A stretch of 64,000 nt of DNA from Streptomyces sp. NBC_01498 (GTDB lineage Bacteria > Actinomycetota > Actinomycetes > Streptomycetales > Streptomycetaceae): assembly GCF_036327775.1 (NCBI RefSeq), contig NZ_CP109598.1, positions 1,054,001-1,118,000 of the forward strand, in the 5' to 3' direction. This document shows, in pieces, positions 42,238 to 52,100 of the stretch. Position 1 is the stretch's first letter. Each line of letters starts with the position of its first letter. A program made the translations under genes and the position numbers. The notes under the pieces are model-generated. The model was not told the DNA's origin. It worked only from the letters and a program-made list of their open reading frames with translations, and ran no database searches.

Positions 42238-42642
42238 CGGTGCGTCACCCTCCGCGTACCGGTGGCAGGCCGACGCGGCACCGGTCGCGGCCCGCGCGAC
42301 ACCGGGAACGGCACCGGATGACACGGTTGACCGCCGTCACCCGTGGCGGTCGACCGGAGATCCAACCGCTCCGGGCGGACGGGCTCGGCGGCCCGCGCAC
42401 GACACCCGCCGCGCGTCGGCCGGCGGACACCGCGCGCAGGTCAGCGCGGGTGACGGAGATCACGGACACCCGGTCGGAGAGCGGTCGCGGACCGGCTGAC
42501 GGGGTGTCGAAAGCGTCGCTGTCGAGACCAAGTTGACCAAGGCATTGTGAATTTTTTCACCTGGGCTACTGGCCCGGCGTGCCGATCCGTGCTGAGATGC
42601 GGGAGAACTCAACAGCACAATGGCGCGCTCGGGGAGGGCAAT
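42238..42642. other. 405-base gap before the TPR-like gene
   Basis: Ends with an AT-rich stretch carrying TTGACC (42533-42538) and the inverted repeat GTGAA-TTTT-TTCAC (42547-42560), the probable promoter and perhaps an operator for the next gene. The remainder shows nothing I recognise. Confidence 0.5.
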
Positions 42643-43416
42643 GTGGCGGATACCGCCATGTCTGGTTCCGGATCCATCACCGGGGACGACCCACTCCAGA
42701 CCGCGGTATGGCGGTTGCGCTCGCGCGGCTGCTGGACCGACGCCGCCGCTCTGCTCGCGCCCCGGCCGGGCGCCGCGGCCTCCCTCCAGCGGGCCTCGCT
42801 GCTGGTGGAGCGCTGCATGTTCACCGGTGAGGGATGGGCCGAGGCGGAGGACGCGCTCCGGGTCGCGGAGGCGACCGCCCGGGAGGACGACGAACGCGGC
42901 GCCGCCGCCGGTGAGCGCGGTCATCTCGCCTACGCGGCGACGATCCTCGGCGTACGGGACCGGGCCGACGAGGCGCGCGCCGCGCTCGGGCGGGCCGCCG
43001 CGCTGCTCGCCCCGACGGCGCCCGGCAGACCGCTGCTGGACTTCCGCCGCGGCCTGATCGCCGAACATCTCTCGGACTCCCCCCAGTCGGCGCTCGCCGC
43101 CTACCGGCGCGCCCACGCGGGCGCCACCACGCACGGGCAGCCGCTGCTGCTCTCCTTCACCTGGCGCCATCTGGCCGGACTCGCCCTGCGCGAGGGGGAG
43201 TTGGCGGAGGCACGGCACGGCTTCGGCGAATCGCTGCGGATCCGTGAGGAGTTGGGCTATCTGGTCGGTACGGCCCCGGCCCTCGCCGCACTGGCGGACG
43301 CCGAGCCTGAGCCGGAGGCGACCCGGCTGCGCGCGGAGGCGGCCCGGCTGTTCCGGCTGCTGGGCGGCGTACCGACCTGGCTGGCGGCACAACTCGCACC
43401 GAGCACGGCGGCGTAG
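42643..43416 (+). CDS. TPR-like helical protein of unknown function
   Basis: 257 residues, nearly all helical and Ala/Leu/Arg-rich. Repeats resemble tetratricopeptide units: AEAEDALRVAEATARE near 65, ADEARAALGRAAALL near 110, SALAAYRRAHAGA near 150, AEARHGFGESLRIREELG near 190. No signal or membrane segment. GTG 42643 has GGGGAGGG eight bases upstream and is preferred to a GTG about 96 bases upstream lying in the promoter region. Proteins like this in Streptomyces usually lack an assigned role. Confidence 0.75.
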   Translation: MADTAMSGSGSITGDDPLQTAVWRLRSRGCWTDAAALLAPRPGAAASLQRASLLVERCMFTGEGWAEAEDALRVAEATAREDDERGAAAGERGHLAYAATILGVRDRADEARAALGRAAALLAPTAPGRPLLDFRRGLIAEHLSDSPQSALAAYRRAHAGATTHGQPLLLSFTWRHLAGLALREGELAEARHGFGESLRIREELGYLVGTAPALAALADAEPEPEATRLRAEAARLFRLLGGVPTWLAAQLAPSTAA

Positions 43417-43782
43417 GGCCTGTCCGGCGGAGCTTGGGGCCGGCCCCGGGGGCATACGACGCCTGCGGTGGCCCGGCCGAGGGTGCGGTGCGTGCGGCGC
43501 CGGGCGGGTCGGGCCCCGGAGCGGGCGCGCAGACGTACGGACGCCGGTCCCGGGGACGGTCCGGACGTACGAGGCGACGCAGCGCACGCGCCTGACCGGC
43601 GAGTACGTACGACGTCGTGGACGATGCCCGGCAGTACGCGCCCGGCGTGGGGCCGGGCGGACACGCGCGGCTCGCCTCCCCGCCCGGGGCGGACCCCGCC
43701 GCGCCGCGGGCCGCCCCGGGCCGGCGGCATAAGGCTCGTCAGGCAGCGGCCTTCACCGGCTCAGCAACGCGCCGCCCCCTCC
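43417..43782. other. 366-base gap between convergent genes
   Basis: GC-rich; the only symmetric element noted is ACGACGTCGT at 43609-43618. No gene, no good terminator recognised. Confidence 0.5.
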
Positions 43783-45018
43783 TCAGCCCCGGGGCCCGCC
43801 CCGCTCCGGACCCGTGATCGACGTGGATGTCGCGGGGCCGGCCGTTCCGGCAGCCGCCCCCGGGCGGGCCGAGTCGAGCGGTGATCCGGGCTTGCGTGCC
43901 TGGGGGCCCGCCCGGCGCAGCAGGCGTTCCAGGGGGTGCTCCACCCACTGGTACGCCATCCCCGCCAGGGCCAGGCTGATCACGATCGCCAGCAGCCAGA
44001 ACCCGGCGGTGGTCGCCAGGGTCTCCGTACGCCCGAAGCGGGCGAGCAGCGCGCGGATGACGATCTCGTGGACCAGGTACCAGGCGAACGACCAGTGCCC
44101 CAGCCGTACCGACCAGGTGCCGCCGAGGCCCGTACGGCCGCCCGCCAGGTCGGCCTGCGCCGCCGCGCACACCAGCAGGGCGAAGATCGGCGCGGAGAGC
44201 AGTTGCGAGGCGCTGTACGGGCTGTACCAGAGGCTGTCGGGGACGGCCGCGTGCCACGGGATCAGGGCCAGGTGCCAGAGCGCGACCAGGCCGATCGCCG
44301 CGGGCAGGGCGACCGGTGGGCGCCAGCCGCGTTTGACGGCGAGCCCGGCGGCGACCCCGACCACGAACTGGAGCATGCGCGTCGGCGGGAAGTAGTCGAG
44401 CAGCCAGACACGGGTGGCGCCGGTGTCGATCAGCGCACTGGCGAACCACACCAGGACGAGCGCGACGCACATCGTCACGGCGGTCCAGAAGCGGCCCCGG
44501 CCGGAGCGCAGCGCCGGAAGAAGCATCAGGAGCGGGAAGACCAGATAGAACCAGGCTTCGTCGCTGAGCGACCAGGCCGCCGGGTTCGCGCCCTTCTGGA
44601 TCACCGGATCGGCCACCCACGCGTGCACCATCAGCAGGGTGGCGAGGACGGCCTTCGTGGACACCTCCTTGCCGATGGCGATCCAGACGGCGACCGAGGC
44701 CGCCGAGGTCACCACGAGCAGCGGCCAGATGCGGGCGAAGCGCCGCCACAGGAAGACCGTCGCGGGCACCCGCTGGCCGTCGTACGTCCAGGCGAGGACG
44801 AAGCCGGACAGGACGAAGAAGAACGTGACGCCGCTGCGCCCGTACCAGGTGGCCTGGCTGAGGCCGGGGATCTCGCCGACCTGCCGCGACAGGTGGTAGA
44901 GCACCACGATCAGCGCGGCCCAGAACCGCAGGCCGGTCAGGGAGGGCAGCCGGTCACGGCCGGAGAGCCCGGACCGGTCGGGGGTGGCGGAGGGCTGACG
45001 AGGACTGCTGGCGCGCAT
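43783..45018 (-). CDS. Membrane acyltransferase 3 (OafA-like)
   Basis: 411 residues with about ten membrane segments. The family signature LPSLTGLRFWAALIVVLYH (about 25-43) holds the catalytic His after the first strand; GVTFFFVLSGFVLAW near 65, FARIWPLL near 95 and LSDEAWFYLVFPLLMLLP near 155 are typical. It probably O-acylates a cell-surface glycan or a secreted metabolite. A basic, Pro/Gly/Ala/Ser-rich tail of about 45 residues follows the last membrane helix. GGGACG precedes the ATG weakly. Confidence 0.88.
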   Translation of the reverse strand: MRASSPRQPSATPDRSGLSGRDRLPSLTGLRFWAALIVVLYHLSRQVGEIPGLSQATWYGRSGVTFFFVLSGFVLAWTYDGQRVPATVFLWRRFARIWPLLVVTSAASVAVWIAIGKEVSTKAVLATLLMVHAWVADPVIQKGANPAAWSLSDEAWFYLVFPLLMLLPALRSGRGRFWTAVTMCVALVLVWFASALIDTGATRVWLLDYFPPTRMLQFVVGVAAGLAVKRGWRPPVALPAAIGLVALWHLALIPWHAAVPDSLWYSPYSASQLLSAPIFALLVCAAAQADLAGGRTGLGGTWSVRLGHWSFAWYLVHEIVIRALLARFGRTETLATTAGFWLLAIVISLALAGMAYQWVEHPLERLLRRAGPQARKPGSPLDSARPGAAAGTAGPATSTSITGPERGGPRG

Positions 45019-45126
45019 GACGTCCCGTGGTGTGGATGGCCGTTGGGTGAAGACTGAGTGACGCTACCGGTACCGGCGCGCACGGCCAAAGCGGGGGAGC
45101 CGTCCCCGCCGGCGGGCGTGGGGCGG

Positions 45127-46011
45127 TCAGTCCTCCATGCCCCGGAAGTGCTCCCGCACGCGCGCCCGTACGGTCGGCGGGTCCCCGGCGATCAGGGCCT
45201 CCAGCAGGGCGGCGTGCTCGGCGGCGTCCGCGACGAGCGCCGCCCGGACCGCCCTCGGCGCCCCGGCGGGCGGCCACTGCGTGCGGCGGTGCAGTTCGTC
45301 GGCGACCATGACCAGCTGGCGGTTGCCGGAGAGGGCGAGGAGCGCGCCGTGGAAGGCGCGGTCGCGGTCGGCGTACACGGCGGGATCGCCGTCGGCCGCC
45401 GCCGTGCGGGTCGCCTCGGCGAGCGGGCGCAGTTCGGTCCAGCGCTCGGCGGGGACGGTACGGGACAGGCCGAGTATCACCGGGACCTCGATGAGCGCGC
45501 GTACCTCGGCCAGCTCGGCGAGGTCGCGGCCGGTGCGTTCGGCGATCCGGAAGCCCCGGTTGGGCACGACCTCCACGGCGCCTTCGAGGACAAGCCGCTG
45601 CATGGCCTCGCGCACGGGGGTGGCGGACACGCCGAAGCGCTCGCCGAGCGCGGGGCCGGAGTAGACCTCGCCGGGCACCAGCTCACCGCTGACGAGTGCG
45701 GCACGGAGCGCGTCGAGGATCTGGCCGCGCACGGAGTGACGCCGCACGGTGCGGCGTACGCCGGGCGCGGGCGGGGCGAGCGGCGCGGACCGGTCGGCGC
45801 GGGGGTCGGCGGGCGGGGGAACCGACGGCCGGCGGGCGGCGGGGCCGGGGCGGGATGTGTCGTACGTGTGTTCACCGCGGGCCTGCCCGGGGACCCGTGG
45901 CGGGCCGCCGGCCTGCGTGGTCGTGGACGGGGACGCGGTCTCGCGGGGCCGCGCGGACTCCCGGGCGTCGCCGGGTACGGCCGCGCCGTCGTGCGCTCCG
46001 CCCTGCTCCAC
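45127..46011 (-). CDS. GntR-family regulator (FadR group) with disordered N-terminus
   Basis: 294 residues. The first 85 or so are Pro/Gly/Arg/Ser-rich and probably disordered; then a GntR winged helix (VRGQILDALRAALVSGELVPGEVYSGPALGERFGVSATPVREAMQRL) and an FCD-type effector domain (RALIEVPVILGLSRTV to AEHAALLEALIAGD). GTG 46009-46011 is selected because GGAGGAG stands in front; starts nearer the DNA-binding domain or further upstream cannot be excluded. It is divergent from the FhuF-type gene with about 170 bases between starts, and the iron box lies in that gap. Confidence 0.8.
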   Translation of the reverse strand: MEQGGAHDGAAVPGDARESARPRETASPSTTTQAGGPPRVPGQARGEHTYDTSRPGPAARRPSVPPPADPRADRSAPLAPPAPGVRRTVRRHSVRGQILDALRAALVSGELVPGEVYSGPALGERFGVSATPVREAMQRLVLEGAVEVVPNRGFRIAERTGRDLAELAEVRALIEVPVILGLSRTVPAERWTELRPLAEATRTAAADGDPAVYADRDRAFHGALLALSGNRQLVMVADELHRRTQWPPAGAPRAVRAALVADAAEHAALLEALIAGDPPTVRARVREHFRGMED

Positions 46012-46134
46012 GGCGCCTCCTCCCGGGCCGGTCACGGTCCGCCGTCGGTCCGCCGTCGGCCCGGCTCGCACGAGCGGGGCCCCCGGAGCACCATAGGCGG
46101 ACAGGGACACGGTTCCCACATCATTCGTGTCGGG

Positions 46135-46153
46135 TAAGGTAAGCCTCACCTTC
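46135..46153. promoter_or_regulatory. Iron box (DmdR/IdeR type)
   Basis: TAAGGTAAGCCTCACCTTC matches the consensus TTAGGTTAGGCTCACCTAA at 14 of 19 positions; the core AAGGTAAG-C-CTCACCTT is a near-perfect dyad. It lies 31 bases before the ferric reductase gene. Confidence 0.85.
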
Positions 46154-46183
46154 AAACGATCGCGATTCGGTGGTCCCCCAGGA

Positions 46184-47035
46184 ATGTCTGCGCACGCCCT
46201 GCTGCCCGGCCGGAACGCCTCTCCGGTCGCCGATGCCTATCGCCGGCTGACGGAGGCGTTCCCGTCGCTGCGCATCCACGAGCTGACGGACGACGAGCGT
46301 CCGGCGGACGGGGACGGCTGGGTCGGAGCGGGGGAACTCGCGGCGGGCGGCGAGGCCGTCGACACGTATCTCACCTGGGACGACGCGCAGGTGCTGCGCG
46401 ACTACGCGCAGCGGGCCCGCCCCGACGTCGTCGCGTCCTTCGGACTGCACCGCTACGCCTGGCCCGCCTGTCTGCTGATCACCGTGCCCTGGTTCCTGAG
46501 CCGCCGGGTGCCCCGGGTGCCGGTGGACAGTGTGGCCTTCCAGCGGGCGCGCGGCCGGATGGCCGTCCGGATCGAGGAGTTCGCCTGTCTGCCGGACGAT
46601 CCGGCCGCCGCTCTGCCGGGCGCCCGGACCGTCCCGGACGAGGAGGCGCTGCGCGGGGAGGTGCGGGCGGCGGTGGCCGAGCATCTCGGCCCGGTGCTCG
46701 CCGGTTTCGGGCCGCGCATGCGGCGCCGCGACCACGCGCTGTGGAGCATGGCGACCGACGAGATCGTCGAGGGCCTCTGGTACGTCGCGCATCTGCTGGG
46801 TGAGGAGGAGCGCGCGATGGCCGAGCTGGAACTGCTGCTGCCGGGCACCACGAAGCCGTACGTCGGTACGGCGGGCTTCCGCGAACTGCGGGGCCCCGAG
46901 GGCGAGTCGCTGCCGACCAGGGACCGGGCGAGCTGCTGTCTCTTCTACACGCTGCGGCCCGAGGACACCTGTGTGACCTGCCCGCGCACGTGCGACGCCG
47001 ACCGGGTGCGCCGGCTGCGCGCCAGCCGTAACTGA
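46184..47035 (+). CDS. FhuF-like ferric-siderophore reductase (2Fe-2S)
   Basis: 283 residues. The C-terminal 30 residues carry the FhuF_C cluster motif CC-x10-C-x2-C (SCCLFYTLRPEDTCVTC), which binds an unusual 2Fe-2S cluster used to reduce Fe(III) in siderophores after uptake. The N-terminal part resembles siderophore-biosynthesis/IucA C-terminal-like helical folds (DVVASFGLHRYAWPACLLITVPWFLS). The iron box upstream fits de-repression under iron starvation. ATG 46184 begins MSAHALLPG; AGGA touches it too closely to be a normal ribosome binding site, so the start is uncertain. Confidence 0.87.
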   Translation: MSAHALLPGRNASPVADAYRRLTEAFPSLRIHELTDDERPADGDGWVGAGELAAGGEAVDTYLTWDDAQVLRDYAQRARPDVVASFGLHRYAWPACLLITVPWFLSRRVPRVPVDSVAFQRARGRMAVRIEEFACLPDDPAAALPGARTVPDEEALRGEVRAAVAEHLGPVLAGFGPRMRRRDHALWSMATDEIVEGLWYVAHLLGEEERAMAELELLLPGTTKPYVGTAGFRELRGPEGESLPTRDRASCCLFYTLRPEDTCVTCPRTCDADRVRRLRASRN

Positions 47036-47260
47036 CGCCGCTGCGGCCTTCGTTGAACCATGCCACCCGTCCAGGTGGCTTCGGCCCCCAGAAAAATCGA
47101 ACACAACTCATTTTTCCCTGGCGGCAGTTCGAGGGGATCACTCCTGTGCGCGTATCCTTGCGCCTCGTTGGCGTGCTCTTGTCCCGAAACCCGCTGTGCG
47201 CGTTCGCGGTTCGGCCACTATGACGCCCGAAACACCCCACTGCGATGCAAGGGACACCGC

Positions 47261-48325
47261 ATGCGACTGACCGAATTCCCTCTCAACTGGCTTATTCCGG
47301 GCGCCGTGATGCTCGTCGGGATCCTGGCGGCGGTGGCGATCATCACGCGCGGCAAGCGCGCGGGCGGCAAGGCCACGACCGAGGACACCTGGGAGCGCAG
47401 CGAGGAACGGCGCAGACGGAAGGAAGCGGTCTACGGGACCGCCTCCTATCTGCTGCTGTTCTGCTGCGCCGCCGTGGCCGCCGCGCTCTCCTTCCACGGA
47501 CTCGTCGGCTTCGGCCGGCAGAATCTCAATCTCAGCGGCGGCTGGGAGTACCTCGTCCCGTTCGGCCTCGACGGGGCGGCGATGTTCTGCTCCGTGCTGG
47601 CCGTGCGTGAGGCCAGCCACGGCGACGCGGCGCTCGGCTCGCGCCTTCTGGTGTGGACGTTCGCCGGGGCCGCGGCCTGGTTCAACTGGGTGCACGCGCC
47701 GCGCGGGCTGGACCACGCGGGCGCCCCGCAGTTCTTCGCCGGGATGTCGCTCTCGGCCGCCGTGCTCTTCGACCGGGCGCTGAAGCAGACCCGCCGGGCC
47801 GCACTGCGCGAACAGGGCCTGGTTCCCCGGCCGTTGCCGCAGATCCGGATCGTCCGGTGGCTGCGGGCGCCCCGGGAGACCTTCGCCGCCTGGTCGCTCA
47901 TGCTGCTGGAAGGCGTACGCACGCTGGACGAGGCCGTGGACGAGGTGCGCGACGACCGGCGGCAGAAGCAGGAGAGCAAGCAGCGGCAGCGTGAGCAGGA
48001 GAAGCTGGGCCGGGCGAGGATCAAGGCGCTCAACCGGCAGCACCGGGCGTGGGGACGCGGCCGGGGCCGGCAGATCGAGATGGCGGGCGCCGGTGCCTCG
48101 CCGGCCGCCGTGGGGCCGGGCTCTCCGGAGCCCGTCATACCGGAGCTCACCTCCGAACGCGGCGCGTCGGACCCGCTGCCCGTACCGTCCCGCCCGTCCC
48201 TTCCGGCGGCCAGGAGCGGCGAGGGCCGTACCGTCGACCTGACGGCCGAGGACGACACCATGGCGCTGCACCGGATCGACTCCCTGGAGCGCAAGCTCAC
48301 CGATCTGGAGAAGCAGTACGGCTGA
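47261..48325 (+). CDS. DUF2637 membrane protein (SpdB-like)
   Basis: 354 residues. One membrane segment near residues 10-27 is followed by three more in the DUF2637 core (about 60-85, 95-120, 128-165: YLVPFGLDGAAMFCSVLAVREASHG, LLVWTFAGAAAWFNWVHA). A long charged coiled-coil-like segment (VDEVRDDRRQKQESKQRQREQEK) and a Pro/Ser-rich tail follow. DUF2637 proteins include plasmid-spread SpdB proteins, but chromosomal copies like this are common in Streptomyces and have no established role. AAGGGAC precedes the ATG. A strong stem-loop follows the stop by 36 bases. Confidence 0.85.
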   Translation: MRLTEFPLNWLIPGAVMLVGILAAVAIITRGKRAGGKATTEDTWERSEERRRRKEAVYGTASYLLLFCCAAVAAALSFHGLVGFGRQNLNLSGGWEYLVPFGLDGAAMFCSVLAVREASHGDAALGSRLLVWTFAGAAAWFNWVHAPRGLDHAGAPQFFAGMSLSAAVLFDRALKQTRRAALREQGLVPRPLPQIRIVRWLRAPRETFAAWSLMLLEGVRTLDEAVDEVRDDRRQKQESKQRQREQEKLGRARIKALNRQHRAWGRGRGRQIEMAGAGASPAAVGPGSPEPVIPELTSERGASDPLPVPSRPSLPAARSGEGRTVDLTAEDDTMALHRIDSLERKLTDLEKQYG

Positions 48326-48361
48326 GTGGGTCGTCGCCCGCCGGCGACGGGGGCGTACGAG

Positions 48362-48404
48362 ACGGCTGAGCGGTGTACCGGGTCCCGGCACACCGCTCAG
48401 CCGT
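48362..48404 (+). terminator. Perfect 15-bp stem-loop after the DUF2637 gene
   Basis: 48362-48376 pairs with 48390-48404; the 13-base loop itself contains CCGGGTCCCGG. A short T-run follows. Confidence 0.85.
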
Positions 48405-48454
48405 TTCCGGTGAAGGTCCCGGGCCGTCACGGCCGGTCCCGGACGGCCGTCCCC

Positions 48455-48583
48455 GCCGTCCCGCTGCTCGGCCGCTCGGCTCGGGCGGCAGTCCCGCGGC
48501 TCGGCCACCCGGCTCAGAGGGCCGTCCCGCTGTTCGGCCGCTCGGCCGATCCGGCTCAGGCCGCCGTCCCGCCGTTCAGTTCG
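48455..48583. repeat. 33-bp tandem repeats copying the 3' end of the ATPase gene
   Basis: Units at 48455-48487, 48488-48520, 48521-48562 (9 bases longer) and a partial fourth from 48563 share GCCGTCCCGCTGCTCGGCC-like sequence. The third and fourth hold the last codons and stop of the minus-strand ATPase gene; the second unit still contains the copied stop triplet (48514-48516). Confidence 0.75.
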
Positions 48584-48975
48584 AACCAGACCATCTTGCC
48601 CAGCCCCTGCGCCCGGACGCCCCAGGAGTCGGCGAGCCCCTCCACCAGGACCAGCCCCCGCCCATGGGTGCCGTCGTCCTCGGTCGGCTCGTCCGGCGTC
48701 GGCGGGGCATCCACGAAGTCCCGCACCTCCACCCGTAGCCGGGAATCGGCGACCGTCGCCTTGACCACCGCCCCGTGCTCGGTGTGCACCAGCGCGTTGG
48801 TCACCAGCTCACTGGTCAGGAGCTCCGCCACCTCCGCGGACTCCCGGGCGCGCCAATGGCTCAGCAACTCACGCAGCGCGTGCCGGACTTCGGGCACCGC
48901 CGTGAGATCGGCGCTCTCGACTCTGCGGAGCAACTGCTTGCTCAGCAGTCGCGCCTGCTCCCCCGTGCCTCTCAT
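48556..48975 (-). CDS. Anti-sigma-factor-like ATP-binding protein (HATPase_c)
   Basis: 139 residues of the GHKL/SpoIIAB-RsbW type: N box VAELLTSELVTNALVHTEHG near 50-70 and G1/G2 region DDGTHGRGLVLVEGLADSWGV near 100-122. The Gly-rich ATP lid is short. Streptomyces encodes dozens of these, most without a known sigma-factor partner; none is adjacent. ATG 48975 (GCAGGAG upstream, but close) and ATG 48990 are both possible. The gene end has been tandemly duplicated downstream. Confidence 0.83.
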   Translation of the reverse strand: MRGTGEQARLLSKQLLRRVESADLTAVPEVRHALRELLSHWRARESAEVAELLTSELVTNALVHTEHGAVVKATVADSRLRVEVRDFVDAPPTPDEPTEDDGTHGRGLVLVEGLADSWGVRAQGLGKMVWFELNGGTAA

Positions 48976-49199
48976 GACTCCTGCCCCCATGCGGTTCGTC
49001 GTCGTGCGGGCTTCCTCTCGTGAACGTTCTTCCCGAGATGCATGCCCCACTCACCTCCGGCCACGCCTCGCTGTCCGGGTCCGGGCGGGTACGGCGGCGA
49101 GTGCCCGGCGCTCCTCGTGGGAAAGGAGGGTTGCGAGAGCGGCGGCACACCCGGAGCCCGTCGTTCCGGAAGGCCGAGCCAGCGACCCGAGGAGCCCCG

Positions 49200-52100
49200 A
49201 TGCACGACGACCGCACCCTGGTGGAAGGCCGGCTGGCGCGCGCCCTGCGCCAGTTCATCCGTCCCGCGCAGTACGCGGCCAGAACACCGCTCGCCCTCTC
49301 CGTCTGGGAGGTGCCGGGCGAGCCGGTGCCCGTGGGACAGGCGCTCCAGGCCACGTACACCCCGTTCACGACCGGCACGCCCTGGGGTGCGCCCTGGTCG
49401 ACCAGCTGGTTCCGGCTGGAGGGCGTGGTCCCCGACGAGTACGCCGGGCGGCGGGTGGAGGTCGTGATCGATCCGGGCTTCACCGGCGAGGGGCCGGGCT
49501 TCCAGGCCGAGGGCATGGTCCACGACGCGGCCGGTGTGCCCCTCAAAGGGGTGCATCCGCGCAACCGCCATGTCCCGGTCGCCGCGCCGGCCGAGGGCGG
49601 CGAGGCGATCCATCTGCTGCTCGAAGCCGCCGCGAACCCGTCGATGCCGGGCGACTTCGCGCCGTCGCCGCTCGGGGACGTACGGACCGCCGGGGACGGC
49701 CCGTTGTACACGTTCGCCGCCGCCGACATCGCCGTGCTGGACGAGAACGTGTGGCATCTGGTGCTCGACATCGAGGTGCTGTCGGAGCTGATGGCGGAGC
49801 TGCCCGCCGACCGGTCGCGGCGGCACGAGATCCTGCGCGCGCTGGAGAACATGCTGGACGCGCTCGACCTGCACGACGTGGCGGGTACGGCGGAGGCGGG
49901 CCGCGCCGAACTGGCCGGGGTGCTGGCGAGCCCGGCCGCGCCCAGCGCCCACCGGGTCTCGGCCGCCGGGCACGCGCACATCGACTCGGCGTGGCTGTGG
50001 CCGCTGCGGGAGACCGTACGGAAGGCGTCGCGGACCTTCGCCAACGTCACGGCGCTCGCCGGGGAGTACCCGGAGCTGGTCTTCGCGTGTTCGCAGGCCC
50101 AGCAGTACGCGTGGGTCAAGGAGCACCAGCCGCACGTCTGGGAGCGGATCAAGAAGGCGGTGGCGGACGGCAACTGGGCCCCGGTGGGCTCGATGTGGGT
50201 GGAGTCGGACGCCAACATGCCGGGCGGCGAGGCGCTGGCCCGGCAGCTCGTGCACGGTACGCGGTTCTTCCGGGAGGAGCTGGGTGTCGAGACGGAGGAG
50301 ATCTGGCTGCCGGACTCCTTCGGCTACACGGCGGCGTTCCCCCAACTGGCCAAGCTGGCGGGGGTGAAGTGGTTCCTCACCCAGAAGCTGTCGTGGAACC
50401 AGTCCAACAAGATGCCGCACCACACCTTCTGGTGGGAGGGCATCGACGGCACCCGGGTCTTCACGCACTTCCCGCCGGTCGACACCTACAACGCGCAGTT
50501 CCACGCGTCCGAACTGGCGCACGCCGAAAGGAACTTCGCCGACAAGGGCCGGGCGTCGCGCTCGCTGGTCCCGTTCGGCTGGGGCGACGGCGGAGGCGGT
50601 CCCACCCGCGAGATGCTGGAGAAGGCCCGCCGGCTGAGGTCCCTGGAGGGCTCCCCGCGGGTCGAGATCGAGAAGCCGTCGGCGTTCTTCGCCGCCGCCG
50701 AGGAGGAGTACGGGGCGAAGGCCCCCGTCTGGTCGGGCGAGCTGTATCTGGAGCTGCACCGGGCGACGTACACCACGCAGGCGAAGACCAAGCAGGGCAA
50801 CCGCCGCAGTGAACACCTGCTGCGGGAGGCCGAGTTGTGGGCGACGGCGGCGGCGCTGCGGACCCCGTCGTACGCGTATCCGTACGACGCGCTGGACCGG
50901 CTGTGGAAGACGGTGCTGCTGCACCAGTTCCACGACATCCTGCCGGGATCGTCCATCGCGTGGGTGCACCGGGAGGCCAGGGACACCTACGCGCGGGTGC
51001 GGGAGGAGCTGACCGGGATCACGGAGGCGGCGGTCGCCGCGCTCGGCGGGGGCGGCAACGCCGTGCTCAACGCGTCCCCTTACGACCGGACGGAGGTCGT
51101 CGAGGCGGACACGGCGAGCCTCCCCGAGGGCAGTACGGCGCAGGCGCTGAACGGCCACGGCCGGTCGGCGGTCGCCGTCCGGGTGCCCGGCCTCGGCACG
51201 GCGCAGCTGGGCGGCACCGAGCCGGTGTCCGGGGTCACGGAGGTGACGACCCGCGGCGCGGGTTCGGGCGCGATCGTGCTGGACAACGGGCTGCTGCGGG
51301 TCACCGTCGACCGCGACGGGCTGCTCGGCTCCGTGCGGGATCTGACGGCGGACCGTGAGGTGCTGGCGCCCGGCGCGCGGGGCAATCTGCTCCAGCTGCA
51401 CCCGGACCACCCCAACCAGTGGGACGCCTGGGACATCGACCGGCACTACCGGAACCGGCACACCGACCTCACCACGGCGGAGTCGGTGCAGCTGACCGAG
51501 CAGGGCCCGCTGCGGGCGACGGTGCGGGTGGTCCGTACGTTCGGCTCGTCGTGGATCGTGCAGGAGATCCGGCTGGCGGCCGGCAGCGCGCGGGTGGACG
51601 TGCTGACCGAGGTCGACTGGCAGGAGTCGGAGAAGGTCCTGAAGGCCGCGTTCCCGCTGGACGTGCACGCCGAACGGTCCACCGCCGAGATCCAGTTCGG
51701 GCATGTGCACCGTGCCACGCACACCAACACCAGCTGGGACGCGGCCCGTTTCGAGATCTGCGCGCACCGCTGGCTGCGGGTGGCCGAGCCGGGGTACGGC
51801 GTGGCGGTGGTCAACGACTCGACGTACGGCCACGACGTGACGCGCGCCGCGCACGGCGAGGGGCTGGGGACGACCGTACGGCTGACGCTGCTGCGCGCCC
51901 CGCACAGCCCCGACCCGGAGACGGATCTGGGCACGCACCGGTTCCGTTACGCGCTGGTGCCGGGCGCCGGGGTGACCGAGGCGGTGCGCGAGGGACTGGC
52001 GCTGAACCTGCCGGTGCGGGTGGCCGCCGCGCCGGAGACCGCGCCCCTGGTCCATGTCGACCACCCCGGCATCACGGTGGAGTCGGTGAAGCTCGCGGAG

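Noticed and set aside
47261..48325. Plasmid-derived integrative element marked by an SpdB-like DUF2637 protein
   Set aside because: No replication, integrase, Tra or att sequences accompany it; chromosomal DUF2637 genes are usual in Streptomyces.
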